From JAXMAR01 sp046350295 (GTDB taxonomy: Bacteria; Planctomycetota; Planctomycetia; Gemmatales; Gemmataceae), in contig JAXMAR010000054.1 of assembly GCA_046350295.1 (NCBI GenBank), positions 1 through 49,159 on the forward strand: a DNA stretch of 49,159 nucleotides. Direction: 5' to 3'. A model generated the notes under the pieces. It did no database searches. It was not told the DNA's origin and saw nothing but the letters and a program-made list of their open reading frames with translations. Below, one piece after another: positions 1-9,088 of the stretch; the first letter of the stretch is position 1; every line of letters starts with the position of its first letter. The position numbers were made by a program, and so were the translations under genes.

Positions 1-534
1 CGCGACGCCCTCCTCGCCGTGAGCGGCAAGCTCGACACGAAGCGCCCCGGCCCGCACCCGTTCCCGCCGATCACCACCTGGGGCTGGACGCAGCACAACC
101 CGTTCAAGGACATCTATCCGTCCAACCACCGCAGCGTCTACCTGATGACGCAGCGTTTCCAGAAGCACCCCTTCCTCGCCCTCTTCGACGGACCGGACAC
201 GAACGCCTCGACCGAGAAACGGACCAGCTCGCTGCTTCCGGGGCAGGCGTTGTTTCTGATGAATCACCCGTTTGTACGCGAGCAAGCCGAAGGCCTGGCG
301 CGGCGACTGATGGCGCATGACAAGGAAGCGTCGCGGCGCATCGCCTGGGCGCATCACCTCGCGTGGTCGCGTCCGGCGACGGAGGAGGAGATCGGCAAGG
401 GGGTGGACTACGTGCGGCGTTACTCGGAGGGGCTGCGCGGCGCGGGAACGCCGGGGGATCAGGTCGAGTTGGAGGCGTGGCTGAGTTTTTCTCGCGTGAT
501 GCTGACGGCGAATGAGTTTGTGATGATCGATTGA
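1..534 (+). CDS. DUF1553 protein, C-terminal end (partial)
   Basis: The reading frame is open from the first base, so the gene begins upstream of the window and only about 177 C-terminal residues are visible. The segment has the features of the C-terminal part of planctomycete DUF1553 (PSD1-associated) proteins: a TQRFQKHPFLALFDGPD stretch, then NASTEKRTSSLLPGQALFLMN, a helical region and a closing LTANEFVMID. These are large secreted proteins of unknown enzymatic role, often with a cytochrome-like N-terminal domain, and they are usually followed directly by a DUF1501 gene. Here the DUF1501 gene comes about 950 bases later, after a HEPN pair. The family call is firm; the function is unknown. 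Confidence 0.9.
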   Translation, partial: RDALLAVSGKLDTKRPGPHPFPPITTWGWTQHNPFKDIYPSNHRSVYLMTQRFQKHPFLALFDGPDTNASTEKRTSSLLPGQALFLMNHPFVREQAEGLARRLMAHDKEASRRIAWAHHLAWSRPATEEEIGKGVDYVRRYSEGLRGAGTPGDQVELEAWLSFSRVMLTANEFVMID

Positions 535-736
535 GTAGGCCGTCGTGGCTCGAAGAACGTCTGGCTTTCCAACTTTGACACCGTGGAGAAAGCCAGCTCT
601 CCACCGCTCGCGGAGGAAGAGACGACGCCGGCAAGGGCCATCGAGTTGGCAGCCGACTTTGTGCTAAAGGAGCATGAATCGCCCATTACGCGCGTCGCCC
701 TCGACCCGTCTGGAACCATTTCGCCCAGGGTGACGG

Positions 737-1153
737 ATGGGACTGCCGCAGCCACTCGAAGCTCGCCTCTACTACCGGGCAGGTAGGCAACGGTTCGACG
801 ACGCGCAGTTGTTGCTCCGCGCAGATCGGACAACTGGCGCCATCTATTTGGCTGGCTACACAGTAGAATGTTTCTTGAAGGCGCTGGTCCTGGCGAGCGT
901 GCCTTCTGGAACGAGGCGGCAGGTGTTGAGAGAATTCCGTGGCCAAAGGGGGCACGACATCGAGTGGTTGGGCGCCCTGTACCGCCGACACGCGGGAGCG
1001 TCCATCCCTGCCGCCGTCACCCGGTACTTGGCGCGCATGGCTTCCTGGTCCACTGATTTGCGATATGTCACGGGCGCGTTCAAGTCCGAAGAGGCGGAGC
1101 AGTTCATGGAAACAGTCGTCGCGATTGTTACCTGGGCGGACGGGAGAATGTGA
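737..1153 (+). CDS. HEPN domain protein
   Basis: A 138-residue all-helical protein with the pattern of a HEPN domain: an N-terminal YYRAGRQRFDDAQLLL helix, the AIYLAGYTVECFLKALVLA helix (residues 36-53), then GHDIEWL (72-78) and a C-terminal helix. HEPN proteins are small nucleotide-binding or RNase-like domains, frequent in toxin-antitoxin and defence modules. An R-x4-H spacing exists at residues 68-73, but it is not in the usual C-terminal position, so RNase activity is not established. The last codon and stop overlap the start of the next gene, so the two are probably co-translated. No clear start signal decides between this ATG and later ones. Confidence 0.75.
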   Translation: MGLPQPLEARLYYRAGRQRFDDAQLLLRADRTTGAIYLAGYTVECFLKALVLASVPSGTRRQVLREFRGQRGHDIEWLGALYRRHAGASIPAAVTRYLARMASWSTDLRYVTGAFKSEEAEQFMETVVAIVTWADGRM

Positions 1154-1479
1154 AAATGGCCATCAAGTTGCGAGTGAAACGTCCCGATGCCGTCCTACGG
1201 CAAGTTGTCGACGCTCTTCGGGAATACGCAGAAAATCACTCGAAGGCGGAGATCGAGGCCTACCGCCATAACTCCGTCTCCATTCGAGTCCGGATCCTGA
1301 ATCCGGAGTTCGCCGGCGAGAGTCGGGTGCAACGTGAGGAAGAGGTTTGGGCGGTGTTGAACAAGCTTCCGGAGGAAACGCTGGCTGAAGTCAGCCTGTT
1401 GCTCCTCCTCACGCCGGATGAGGCAAAAAAATCCTTCGCCAGCTCCGAGTTTGACGACCCGATTCCTTCGCGACTGTGA
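1150..1479 (+). CDS. Small partner protein of the HEPN gene, BolA-like pattern
   Basis: A 109-residue protein starting at a GTG that overlaps the end of the HEPN gene (an ATG at 1156 is an alternative). Its centre, SIRVRILNPEFAGESRVQRE followed by VWAVLNKLPEE and LLLLLTPDEA, resembles the BolA motif in which a FxGkSrvxRhr segment precedes a helix and a TPxE ending. This is pattern recognition only; the usual BolA histidine is replaced (QREEEV). The gene ends 7 bases before the DUF1501 start. Tight coupling to a HEPN gene suggests a two-component module such as toxin-antitoxin, but no function is demonstrated for this protein. Confidence 0.6.
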   Translation: MKMAIKLRVKRPDAVLRQVVDALREYAENHSKAEIEAYRHNSVSIRVRILNPEFAGESRVQREEEVWAVLNKLPEETLAEVSLLLLLTPDEAKKSFASSEFDDPIPSRL

Positions 1480-1486
1480 GTCTAGG

Positions 1487-2872
1487 ATGGCGTTGGTCAC
1501 CCGCCGCAACTTTCTGAAAACCGCCGCCACCTGCTGCGCCACCGCCGCGCCGCTCTACCACGCCCTCCTCAACGCCGCCGAAGCCAACGGCGCCGCCCTC
1601 CTCGCCCCCGAGCGCACGCACTTCCCGCCGCGGGCCGACCGCCTCGTCATCGTCTTCCTCACCGGCGGCTTCTCGCACGTCGATACCTTCGACTACAAGC
1701 CGGCCCTCCTGCGCGACCAGGGACGCCGCGTCTCCGCGTACAACCTGCGCGGTACGGAGACGCTGCCCCTCCTCGGCTCGCCCTTCCGCTTCGAGCGCCA
1801 CGGCCAATCAGGTCTCTGGATCAGTGAGATCTTTCCTAACCTCGCGGGCGTCGCCGATGAGTTGTGCGTCTTCCGCGGCATGCACACGGATATCGTCGAG
1901 CATTTCCAGGCCGTCCTTGCCATGCACACCGGCTCCGCCACCGTCCCGATGCCCAGCATCGGGGCCTGGCTAAGCTATGGCCTCGGCACGCGCAATCCGA
2001 ACCTGCCCGCCTACGTCGTCCTCGCCGAGCACCTTCCCTACGCCGGCTCGCAGGTCTACGATTCGAACTTCCTGCCGCCGGCGCATCAGGGCGTGCGCCT
2101 CCTCCCCGGCCCGGAGCCGATCGCCAACCTCCGGCCCGCTGCCCGCTCGACGACACTACAAGAGCTGGAGCAGATGATGCTCCGCGACATCAACGAGCGC
2201 CATGCCCACGGCCGCCCCGACGACGAAGCGCTACGCGGCCGCATGAGTACGTTCGACGTCGCGCGCGGCATGATGCGCGAGGCGCCCGAGGTCTTCGATC
2301 TTTCCCGCGAAACGGAAGGGACCCTTGGCCTTTATGGACTGGGCCGCGGCGACAACCGCTCCTTCGCCTGGCAATGCTTGATCGCGCGGCGGCTATTGGA
2401 GCGCGGCGTCCGCGTCGTCGAGTTGATCGACACCGGCTCGCACGACAACTGGGACGCTCACGGCGACATGCAACAGCACCGCGGCAAGGCGGCTCGCGTC
2501 GACCGGCCCGTCGCCGCCTTGCTACGCGACCTGCGCCGAACCGGCCTGCTCGACCACACGCTCGTCGCCATCTGCACCGAGTTCGGCCGCACCCCCTGGA
2601 CCGACGCCCCCGGCACGCGCGGCCGCAACCACTACGCCCGCGCCTTCTCCTGCCTGCTCGCCGGCGCCGGCGTCCGCGGCGGCACGACGCACGGCGAGAC
2701 CGACGAGCACGGCATCAACATCGTCAGCGGCGCCTGCCACGTCCACGACTACCACGCGACGATCCTGCACATCATGGGGCTCGACCACACCCGGCTGACA
2801 TATCGCTACGCGGGGCGGGATTTCCGCCTGACCGACGTGAGCGGGGAAGTGGTCGAAACCGTCCTGAAATGA
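1487..2872 (+). CDS. DUF1501 protein, Tat-exported
   Basis: A 461-residue member of the DUF1501 family (alkaline-phosphatase/sulfatase-like fold). The chosen ATG gives a twin-arginine signal, TRRNFLKTAATCCATAAP; the open frame upstream has no such signal. Family landmarks are GGFSHVDTFDYKP near residue 55, DTGSHDNWDAHGDMQQHRGK in the middle and EFGRTPWTD ... GRNHYARAFSCLLAGAGVRGG near the C-terminus, with metal-binding-type Asp, His and Glu residues. These proteins normally follow a DUF1553 gene and are thought to act together outside the cytoplasmic membrane. Substrate unknown. Confidence 0.9.
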   Translation: MALVTRRNFLKTAATCCATAAPLYHALLNAAEANGAALLAPERTHFPPRADRLVIVFLTGGFSHVDTFDYKPALLRDQGRRVSAYNLRGTETLPLLGSPFRFERHGQSGLWISEIFPNLAGVADELCVFRGMHTDIVEHFQAVLAMHTGSATVPMPSIGAWLSYGLGTRNPNLPAYVVLAEHLPYAGSQVYDSNFLPPAHQGVRLLPGPEPIANLRPAARSTTLQELEQMMLRDINERHAHGRPDDEALRGRMSTFDVARGMMREAPEVFDLSRETEGTLGLYGLGRGDNRSFAWQCLIARRLLERGVRVVELIDTGSHDNWDAHGDMQQHRGKAARVDRPVAALLRDLRRTGLLDHTLVAICTEFGRTPWTDAPGTRGRNHYARAFSCLLAGAGVRGGTTHGETDEHGINIVSGACHVHDYHATILHIMGLDHTRLTYRYAGRDFRLTDVSGEVVETVLK

Positions 2873-2973
2873 AATAATCCGTGGAGGAAAAAGAGCTTGG
2901 AGCGAGAAATGCGTTCCATTTCGCTAAAGGGGGGTGTGTGAAACGGTGAAACGATCAAACGTTCGTCGCCCCT

Positions 2974-3915
2974 TCACCGGGAGGACCTGCTTGTCTCACC
3001 GCGTTTGACGCTGAGACCCTTGTTCATGAACTCGATCACCGAGTCGCAGATGGCGACGCGGTCGACGCCGCGGAAGTAGTGGTCGGTCTCGATCCAGACG
3101 ACCTTGGCGCCGGGGCCGGCGGCCTTATGAAGGGATTCGGCCCACGGCTTCATCATGAGCTGGTCCTTGGTGACGTTGATGAAGAGGAGGGGTCGCGGGG
3201 CGATGCGGGCGACGTGGAAGACGGGGTCGGTCGATTTGGACGGGTCGCGGGCGGCTTTCTCGGCGCTCTTGGCGTTGTAGAGGCCCAGGAAGTTGCCGCC
3301 GCCGACCATCGAGCCCACCGCCTTGATGCGCGGGTCATGGGCGCAGTAGGTGATGCCGGTGACCGCGCCCCAGCTGATGCCGACGAAGCCGAGACGCTCC
3401 TTGTCGACCTCCGGGCGGGCGGCGAGGAGGTCGACGGCCCGGCTGTAGTCGCCGCAGTAGTGACTGATCTCGTCGGAGCCGAGGGCGCCGAAGAGGCCGC
3501 GCTCCTTGTCCTTGCCGCGCCGTTCGCCGCAGTTGGGGGAATCGATGGTGAGGACGACGTAGCCGTGGTCGGCGAACTGCTTGCCGATGGCGACGATGTA
3601 GTCGGTCTTCTTGTTGCCGCCGATGCCGTATTGCAGGAGGATGGCGGGGAACGGCCCCTTGCCCTTGGGGACGTAAAGATAGGCGGGGACCCGGTCATCC
3701 CTGATACCGTTGAACTCGACGCGCAGCCGTGTGTGCATCTTGGCTTCGTCGAGCGATTCTTCCTTGGCGTCGAGCGGCTTGGCGTGGGCAAAGGCGTAGG
3801 GGGCGACGGCACGGACGACGGCGTCGGGCTTCGGGGCGGCGTCCTCGGCGAGAACGCGAGCGGGAATGGCGAGGGAAAAGGCGAAAACGAGAGGGGCGAG
3901 GGCTATCGTTCGCAT
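2974..3915 (-). CDS. Secreted alpha/beta hydrolase (dienelactone hydrolase/acetyl-xylan-esterase-like)
   Basis: A 313-residue protein with an N-terminal signal peptide (RTIALAPLVFAFSLAIPARVLA). The alpha/beta-hydrolase core shows a nucleophile elbow GISWG (Ser181), a probable acid Asp in NVTKDQLMM and a C-terminal His in ETDHYFRG, giving a complete Ser-Asp-His triad. The N-terminal PAYLYVPKGKGPFPAILLQYG is typical of dienelactone-hydrolase and acetyl-xylan-esterase relatives. It probably cleaves an ester outside the cytoplasm. Isolated on the minus strand between a DUF1501 gene and a divergent hydrolase. Confidence 0.85.
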   Translation of the reverse strand: MRTIALAPLVFAFSLAIPARVLAEDAAPKPDAVVRAVAPYAFAHAKPLDAKEESLDEAKMHTRLRVEFNGIRDDRVPAYLYVPKGKGPFPAILLQYGIGGNKKTDYIVAIGKQFADHGYVVLTIDSPNCGERRGKDKERGLFGALGSDEISHYCGDYSRAVDLLAARPEVDKERLGFVGISWGAVTGITYCAHDPRIKAVGSMVGGGNFLGLYNAKSAEKAARDPSKSTDPVFHVARIAPRPLLFINVTKDQLMMKPWAESLHKAAGPGAKVVWIETDHYFRGVDRVAICDSVIEFMNKGLSVKRGETSRSSR

Positions 3916-4010
3916 GGGGCTCTCCTGGGGCGTCCTGCCTGTTCATGCTAATACGGCGCCACGTTCAAGGAAACACCTTTTCTCGCTCGTGGGCCACCCG
4001 GGAGTTGGAC

Positions 4011-4631
4011 ATGTCTGATCCCAAACTGCTCTGCGACGGCCGTTCCAACGCGACGCGCCGGATCGCCCTGGCCCATGGCGCCGGCGCGCCGATGGACAGC
4101 CCGTTCATGAACGCCTTCGCGGCGGGGCTGGCGGGCCGGGGCTTCCGGGTCGTGCGCTTCGAGTTTCCCTACATGGCTAGGCGTCGCCACGGAAAAAAGG
4201 GGCCGCCGGACAGCGAGGCGATTCTTCGAAAGTCTTGGCTGGACGTGATCGAAGCGGTCGGCCGCGACGGCCTGATCATCGGCGGCAAGTCGATGGGCGG
4301 CCGCATCGCGAGCATGGTCGCCGCCGAGGCCGGCGTGGCGGGGCTCGTCTGCCTTGGCTATCCGTTCCATCCGGTCGGCAAGCCGGAGAAGCTGCGCGTC
4401 GAGCATTTGCGGACAATGAAGACGCCGACCTTGATCCTGCAAGGGGAGCGCGATCCTTTCGGCGACCGGGATGACGTGGCGAGGTACGAACTATCGCCCG
4501 CGGTCCGGGTCCACTGGGTCGGCGACGGCGATCACAGCTTCAAGCCGCGCAAGTCGTCGGGTTTGACAGAGGCGGGAAACTGGGAGACGGCGCTGGAAGA
4601 GATCGAGGCGTTCGCCGGGGCGATCCTCTGA
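4011..4631 (+). CDS. Small alpha/beta hydrolase, KANL3/Tex30-like
   Basis: A 206-residue cytoplasmic protein. It begins with the HGAGAPMDSPFM segment seen in KANL3/Tex30-type hydrolases, has the elbow GGKSMGGRIAS, an acid in LQGERDPFGDR and the His in GDGDHSFKPRKSSG. All three triad positions are present. The ATG was chosen because homology begins about 18 residues later and the upstream open frame is not conserved-looking. It ends one base before the end of the oppositely oriented TPR gene, so the two are tail to tail. Substrate unknown. Confidence 0.85.
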   Translation: MSDPKLLCDGRSNATRRIALAHGAGAPMDSPFMNAFAAGLAGRGFRVVRFEFPYMARRRHGKKGPPDSEAILRKSWLDVIEAVGRDGLIIGGKSMGGRIASMVAAEAGVAGLVCLGYPFHPVGKPEKLRVEHLRTMKTPTLILQGERDPFGDRDDVARYELSPAVRVHWVGDGDHSFKPRKSSGLTEAGNWETALEEIEAFAGAIL

Positions 4632-4632
4632 G

Positions 4633-6960
4633 TCAGCCGTTCGACAGCGTCGCCGCTTCCGGGGCACGTCCAATCGCGCGCAGCAACTCCGCGTAATGCC
4701 GTGCCGCGTCCGCCGTTTCCGGGTGATGATCGCCGAGCGTCGCCTTGCGCAGCTCGTAGGCGCGCTTCAGCAAGTCTTCCGCGTCTGCTTGGGCGTTTTG
4801 TTTCTGGCGGAGCCGGCCCAGGCCTAGCAGCGGCTTGGCAAACTCGGGATGAGCGGCGCCAAGGGTCTTTTCGAGGATCGCCATCGAGCGTTGGAACAAC
4901 GCCTCCGCCTCAATGTCCTTGCCCTGGTCGCGGCAGGCGTCGCCCAGCGTCGACAGGAGGACGGCGAGGTGCGGGTGATTGGAACTGAGGCCGTGCTCGC
5001 GGATTTCGACGGCCCGGCGCGCGACGGCCTCCGCCTCGGCCGCGCGTCCGGTCCGCACATAGAGTTCGGCGAGGCGCGTCAGGGGTTCCGCCAGGCCCGG
5101 ATGATTCGGACGCAAGAGACGCTCGCGCAGCGCCAGGGACTCCTTGAGGATTTCTTCCGCCTCGGCGTGGCGGCCCAGCCGCATCTGGGCCGCGCCGATA
5201 CCCGCCAAAGCTGCGGCGCGATCCGGGTGCTGTCCCGCCAGCGCCTTGTCGAGGATTTCGAGGGCTTTGCGGTAGGTCGTCTCGGCTTCCTCGTAGCGGC
5301 CTTCGTGATAATAGATGGACGCGCGGAAAAGGAGCGAGTGCCCATAGTCCGGATGGTCTTCCCCGAGCGTTTTGCGGCGCAGCGTCAGGCAGCGCTCGCA
5401 AGCGGCCTCGGCCTCGGTGAAGCGGGCCAGGTTGATGTGGATGGCGGCGAGGTTGTTCAGGCTGGCGCCGAGATCGGGGTGATGCTTGCCATTCGCTTTC
5501 TCCTTGATGGCGATGCCGCGCTCGCAAAGCGGCAGCGCCTCGGCATACCGTCCCGTGGCGAGGTAGACGGCGCTGAGGTTGGCATAGTTCTGCACCAGGT
5601 CCGGATGATCGGCGTCGAGTTTCTTCTCCCGGATCGCCAAGGATTGGCACAGGTAGTTCTCCGCCTCCGCGTAACGCGCCTCGCGAAAGTGCAGGACGGC
5701 GAGATTGACGAGCGTGGTTGCGATTTGCGGATGATCGGGGCCGTAGATCGCGCGGCGAATAGCGAGCGTCCGCTCCAGGAGGGGCCAGGCGTCCGCGTAG
5801 GCGCCGCCGTGGAAATAGATGAGGGCGAGATTGTTGAGACAGTTCGCGACGCTCGGATGGCTGGGACCCAAGGCACGCTCGCTGATGGCCAGGGAGCGGC
5901 GGTAATAATCCTCGGCTTCGTCGTAGCGGCCCTGAGCCTGGAGGGCCGTGCCAAGGTTGTTCAGATCCGTGGCGAGATCGGGGTGGTCCGGACCGAGCGT
6001 GCGTTCCTTGATGCGGACGGACTCGCGCCAGATATCCTCCGCCTGGCGATAGTCCCCCTTTTGCCGCGCCAGGGCGCCGAGGTTGTTGAGGGCGCCGCCG
6101 ACCTCAGCGTGCTCGTCGCCGTAGACCTTGAGCTTGATCGCCTTGGCGCGCTCCAGCAAGGCCTCCGCCTCGGCCAGGTTGCCGCGGACCTTGCAGAGCT
6201 GGCCCAGGTTGTTGAGCAGATGCGCCACCCCCGGGTGATTGGGGCCATCCGCTTCTTCGCGCAGCTCGAGCGCCCGGCGATAGAGGCTTTCGGCCGCGTC
6301 GTATTTCGCCTGGGCCTGGTAGACGATGGCCAGGTTGTTCAGGGCGCTGGCCGTCTCCGGATGGTTGACGCCCAGACGCTCTTCGCGCAGCGCCAGCGCC
6401 TGCGTCAGCATGGGCTCGGCGTCGGCGTAACGGGCCTGCTCCTTGTAGAGAACGCCGAGGTTGTTGAGGGCGAAGGCGATGTTCAGGTCATCCGGGTCGT
6501 TCTTTTGCCAGAGATAGAGGGCCTTGCGATAGTGCTCATCCGCCAGGGCGTACTTGCCGCGCTCGGCGTAGAGCAGACCCAGGTTGTTGTGGGCGAGGGC
6601 AATATCCGGGTGCGCCGGCTCGAGATGGGCCTCGCGCAACTCCAAGGATTTTTTCAGGAGCGACTCGGCTCGATCGAACTGGCCGAGCTTGAGGTAAGTG
6701 CGGCCGAGCAGGTCCATGGTCATGTGGCGCGAGGCGTCTTCCGGGCCGACGTTTTGCAATCGGTCCATCGCCCGCTCGAGGTGGTCCCGGGCTTCCTGGA
6801 AGCGGCCGGCCTCGTGCGCCTTGCGGCCGGCTTCGTAGGCGGAGCGCCAGGTCTTGTCGCTGAACCAGACGAGACCAATGATGGCGCCGACGAGGAAGAG
6901 CGCGAGCAATAGCCCGCCCAGGACCTGGGCGAGGTCGGCAAGGGCGGCGAACAAAAGCAT
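4633..6960 (-). CDS. Membrane-anchored TPR protein, kinesin-light-chain type
   Basis: A 775-residue protein. Residues about 8-30 form one transmembrane helix (LAQVLGGLLLALFLVGAIIGLVW), followed by roughly sixteen tandem repeats of about 42 residues with the pattern HP..A..LNNLG.LY...G.Y.EAE.LY.RAL..RE. This is the TPR_10/TPR_12 (kinesin-light-chain-like) class, a protein-protein interaction scaffold. The start was placed at the ATG just before the transmembrane helix; the longer open frame runs antisense into the neighbouring hydrolase. No enzymatic domain is visible. The role could be assembly of a membrane complex, but the partner is unknown. Confidence 0.88.
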   Translation of the reverse strand: MLLFAALADLAQVLGGLLLALFLVGAIIGLVWFSDKTWRSAYEAGRKAHEAGRFQEARDHLERAMDRLQNVGPEDASRHMTMDLLGRTYLKLGQFDRAESLLKKSLELREAHLEPAHPDIALAHNNLGLLYAERGKYALADEHYRKALYLWQKNDPDDLNIAFALNNLGVLYKEQARYADAEPMLTQALALREERLGVNHPETASALNNLAIVYQAQAKYDAAESLYRRALELREEADGPNHPGVAHLLNNLGQLCKVRGNLAEAEALLERAKAIKLKVYGDEHAEVGGALNNLGALARQKGDYRQAEDIWRESVRIKERTLGPDHPDLATDLNNLGTALQAQGRYDEAEDYYRRSLAISERALGPSHPSVANCLNNLALIYFHGGAYADAWPLLERTLAIRRAIYGPDHPQIATTLVNLAVLHFREARYAEAENYLCQSLAIREKKLDADHPDLVQNYANLSAVYLATGRYAEALPLCERGIAIKEKANGKHHPDLGASLNNLAAIHINLARFTEAEAACERCLTLRRKTLGEDHPDYGHSLLFRASIYYHEGRYEEAETTYRKALEILDKALAGQHPDRAAALAGIGAAQMRLGRHAEAEEILKESLALRERLLRPNHPGLAEPLTRLAELYVRTGRAAEAEAVARRAVEIREHGLSSNHPHLAVLLSTLGDACRDQGKDIEAEALFQRSMAILEKTLGAAHPEFAKPLLGLGRLRQKQNAQADAEDLLKRAYELRKATLGDHHPETADAARHYAELLRAIGRAPEAATLSNG

Positions 6961-7020
6961 TGCGAGCGGCGCCACGAGACGGGCCCTCGAAGGCGGGCGA
7001 GACAGGATTGATATACGGCC

Positions 7021-7080
7021 CGGAGCCGGCAGCGTTAGCGACGGTCCGCAGGCGCCCTGTCGCTCACGCTTCCGGTTCCG
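7021..7080 (-). repeat. Palindromic repeat (REP-like, CGGAGCCGG family)
   Basis: Two 22-base arms, 7021-7042 and 7059-7080, pair at 19 of 22 positions around a 16-base loop. A related shorter element occurs at 21935-21985. It lies in the gap between the epoxide-hydrolase-like gene and the TPR gene, so it could also stop or stabilise transcripts. Confidence 0.7.
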
Positions 7081-7084
7081 AGAA

Positions 7085-7951
7085 TCACGAGCGGAAGAAG
7101 TTGACGAGCGCCTCGTTGACCCGCTCGGGCACATCGTTTTGCAGCCAATGACTCGCGTCGAAGCGCTCGACGCGCAGGTCGGGGGCCCAGTGTTCGAGCC
7201 CCTGCGACAGGTCGACGCCAAGGTAGCGGTCGCGTTTGCCCCAAAGGAGGAGCGTCGGCGTCGGCACGCCGTGGGGCGCCTTCTCCAGGTCATGCGGATA
7301 ACGAAAGACGGCGCGGTAATAGTTGAGCGGTCCGGTCAGGGCGCCGGGACGGCGAAAGACCTTCTTGTAGAACGCGATGTCTTGCGGCGAGAAGGCGCCT
7401 TCATGGACCGGCTCGTCGGTCCACATGCGATCGAAGGCGCGGAAATCCGAAGCGCCGATAAGCCACTCGGCCAGGCCGGCGAACTGAAAGAAAAGCATGT
7501 AGCTGGAGCGCAGCCATTGGCCCCAGTCACTTTCGATCGCTTGCTTGAAGCGGGCGGGATGGGGCGCGTTGAGGACGGCGAGCTTGCGGACCAGTTCTGG
7601 GCTGCGTGCGGCGAGCAGCCAGGCGAGGCCGCCGCCCCAGTCGTGGCCGACGACGAAGGCAGGCCCGCGACAAACATGCCGGATGACGCCGGCCAAATCA
7701 TCGAGCACGACCGAGACGCGATAATGCCAGGCGCCGCGCGGCGCGTCCGATTGGTTGTAGCCGCGCAGGTCGAGGGCGATGGGACGCAGACCGGCGCCGG
7801 CGAGGGCGGGGATCTGCCGGCGCCAGGAATACCAGAACTCGGGGAAGCCGTGGAGCAACAAGACGGGCGGGCCGGCGCCGGCCTCGACGTAATGGAGCCG
7901 GACGCCGTTCGCGGTCACGAAGCCGTGGCGGAGGGTTATTCCAGGGACCAC
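7085..7951 (-). CDS. Alpha/beta hydrolase, epoxide hydrolase/haloalkane-dehalogenase type
   Basis: A 288-residue enzyme. It has the oxyanion motif HGFPEFWYSW (34-43), the nucleophile elbow GHDWGG with Asp104 in place of Ser, a lid with GALTGPLNYYRAVFRYP, an acid in LWGKRDRYL and the His in DASHWLQ. An Asp nucleophile and a lid Tyr fit epoxide hydrolases; haloacetate dehalogenases share the fold. The likely start is a GTG that overlaps the end of the WD40 gene by 16 bases, so the two are probably co-transcribed. No signal peptide. Substrate unknown. Confidence 0.87.
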   Translation of the reverse strand: MVPGITLRHGFVTANGVRLHYVEAGAGPPVLLLHGFPEFWYSWRRQIPALAGAGLRPIALDLRGYNQSDAPRGAWHYRVSVVLDDLAGVIRHVCRGPAFVVGHDWGGGLAWLLAARSPELVRKLAVLNAPHPARFKQAIESDWGQWLRSSYMLFFQFAGLAEWLIGASDFRAFDRMWTDEPVHEGAFSPQDIAFYKKVFRRPGALTGPLNYYRAVFRYPHDLEKAPHGVPTPTLLLWGKRDRYLGVDLSQGLEHWAPDLRVERFDASHWLQNDVPERVNEALVNFFRS

Positions 7952-9072
7952 ACTTGCACCTGCCCTGCCATGTCGGCGGCGGCGAGCCGGCGGCCGTCGG
8001 GCGAGATGGAGATGGCGTGAATCCAGTCCTTGAACTGGCCACCGCGCGGCGTTCCCAAATCGCGGACGTGTTTACCGTCTTCGAGATTCCAGATCTTGAC
8101 GACGGTGTCGCGGCCCGTGGAAAAGATGTGCTTGCCGTCGGGATGGAAGGCGACGTCGGTGGCGCCGTTGAGATGCCCGGGCGATAGCTCGCGGATCTTC
8201 TTGCCGGTCGCCGGCTCGAGCAGCGTGATCTTGCCGTTCGTGCCGTCGATCTCGCCGCCGCGGCCCAGGGCGAGCCACTTGCCGTCCGGAGAGTAGGCGG
8301 CGCAGGAGATGATCTGCCCCTTGAAGTCCTTGCTCAGGTCGGCTTTCATTTCTCCTTTGGCGGCGTCCCAGAGCTTGACGGCCGAGTGACGCGACGAATC
8401 GAAGACGACCGGGAAGCGCTCGGCGACGACGGCCGATTTTCCTTCGGGATCGATGGCAAGTCCGAACGCCCACCCCTTGGCCGTCCAGCGCTTGCGTTCC
8501 TTGCCGGCCGCCAGGTCCCAGACGATGACGTCCCCCTTGTCGTCGCCGCTGAGGAGCGTCGCGCCGTCCCTCGTGAGGCTGATGCCGAGGACCCACTCTT
8601 TCGTCTCCAGGGTCTTCTCGGCCTTCTGCAGCTTGACTTTCGCTTCGATGGCCGCGGGGACCTTGCGCTTCTTTTCGATCGCTTCCTCGCGGGTCCTCTC
8701 GTTCAGCGTGACCGTGCCCATCTCGGCCGGATCGGCCGTCATGTCCCAGACACGGATGGTGTGGTCGTTGCTCGCGGACAGAAGGCGGCGTTGGTCGGGC
8801 GTGATGGTGAGGCGGTTGATCGCGTTGGTGTGTCCCTTGAGATGGCGCGACGGCAGCGGCGCCTTCTCGGTCGTCGCGGCGGGCAGATTCCAGACGAGGA
8901 CGTCGCCCAGGTTATTGCCGGCGGCGACGCGATCGTTACCGACGAACTGCACGGCGATCACCCAGTCGGCGTCCCAGGGGAGCGTCCAGGCGAGCTTGGC
9001 CTTGGCGAACGGCTGGGCGCTCGCGGGCAGGGCGGCGGCGAGAAGGGCGATGAACGAAAGAAGGCGGCGCAT
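7936..9072 (-). CDS. Secreted WD40 repeat protein
   Basis: A 378-residue protein with a signal peptide (RRLLSFIALLAAALPASAQ) and about six WD40 blades: GDVLVWNLP, LKGHTNAINRLTITPDQRRLLSASNDHTIRVWDM, GDVIVWDLAAGKERKRW, AVKLWDAAKGEMKADL, GATDVAFHPDGKHIFSTGRDTVVKIWNLEDGKHV and VQVWSLE. This is a beta-propeller for protein interaction outside the cytoplasm. The start was set at the ATG directly before the signal peptide. It lies 16 bases downstream of the secreted 171-aa gene and overlaps the hydrolase, suggesting one operon. Confidence 0.88.
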   Translation of the reverse strand: MRRLLSFIALLAAALPASAQPFAKAKLAWTLPWDADWVIAVQFVGNDRVAAGNNLGDVLVWNLPAATTEKAPLPSRHLKGHTNAINRLTITPDQRRLLSASNDHTIRVWDMTADPAEMGTVTLNERTREEAIEKKRKVPAAIEAKVKLQKAEKTLETKEWVLGISLTRDGATLLSGDDKGDVIVWDLAAGKERKRWTAKGWAFGLAIDPEGKSAVVAERFPVVFDSSRHSAVKLWDAAKGEMKADLSKDFKGQIISCAAYSPDGKWLALGRGGEIDGTNGKITLLEPATGKKIRELSPGHLNGATDVAFHPDGKHIFSTGRDTVVKIWNLEDGKHVRDLGTPRGGQFKDWIHAISISPDGRRLAAADMAGQVQVWSLE

Positions 9073-9088
9073 GGGCGCTCCTGGCGGA

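Noticed and set aside
583..786. A 67-codon open frame between DUF1553 and HEPN
   Set aside because: No ribosome-binding site or family features; the gap of about 200 bases is treated as non-coding.
2901..2925. Hairpin after DUF1501 as a rho-independent terminator
   Set aside because: The stem is imperfect and no T run follows.
4849..6912. A 687-codon open frame on the plus strand
   Set aside because: It is the antisense shadow of the TPR gene; its composition follows the repeats of the other strand and it has no family features.
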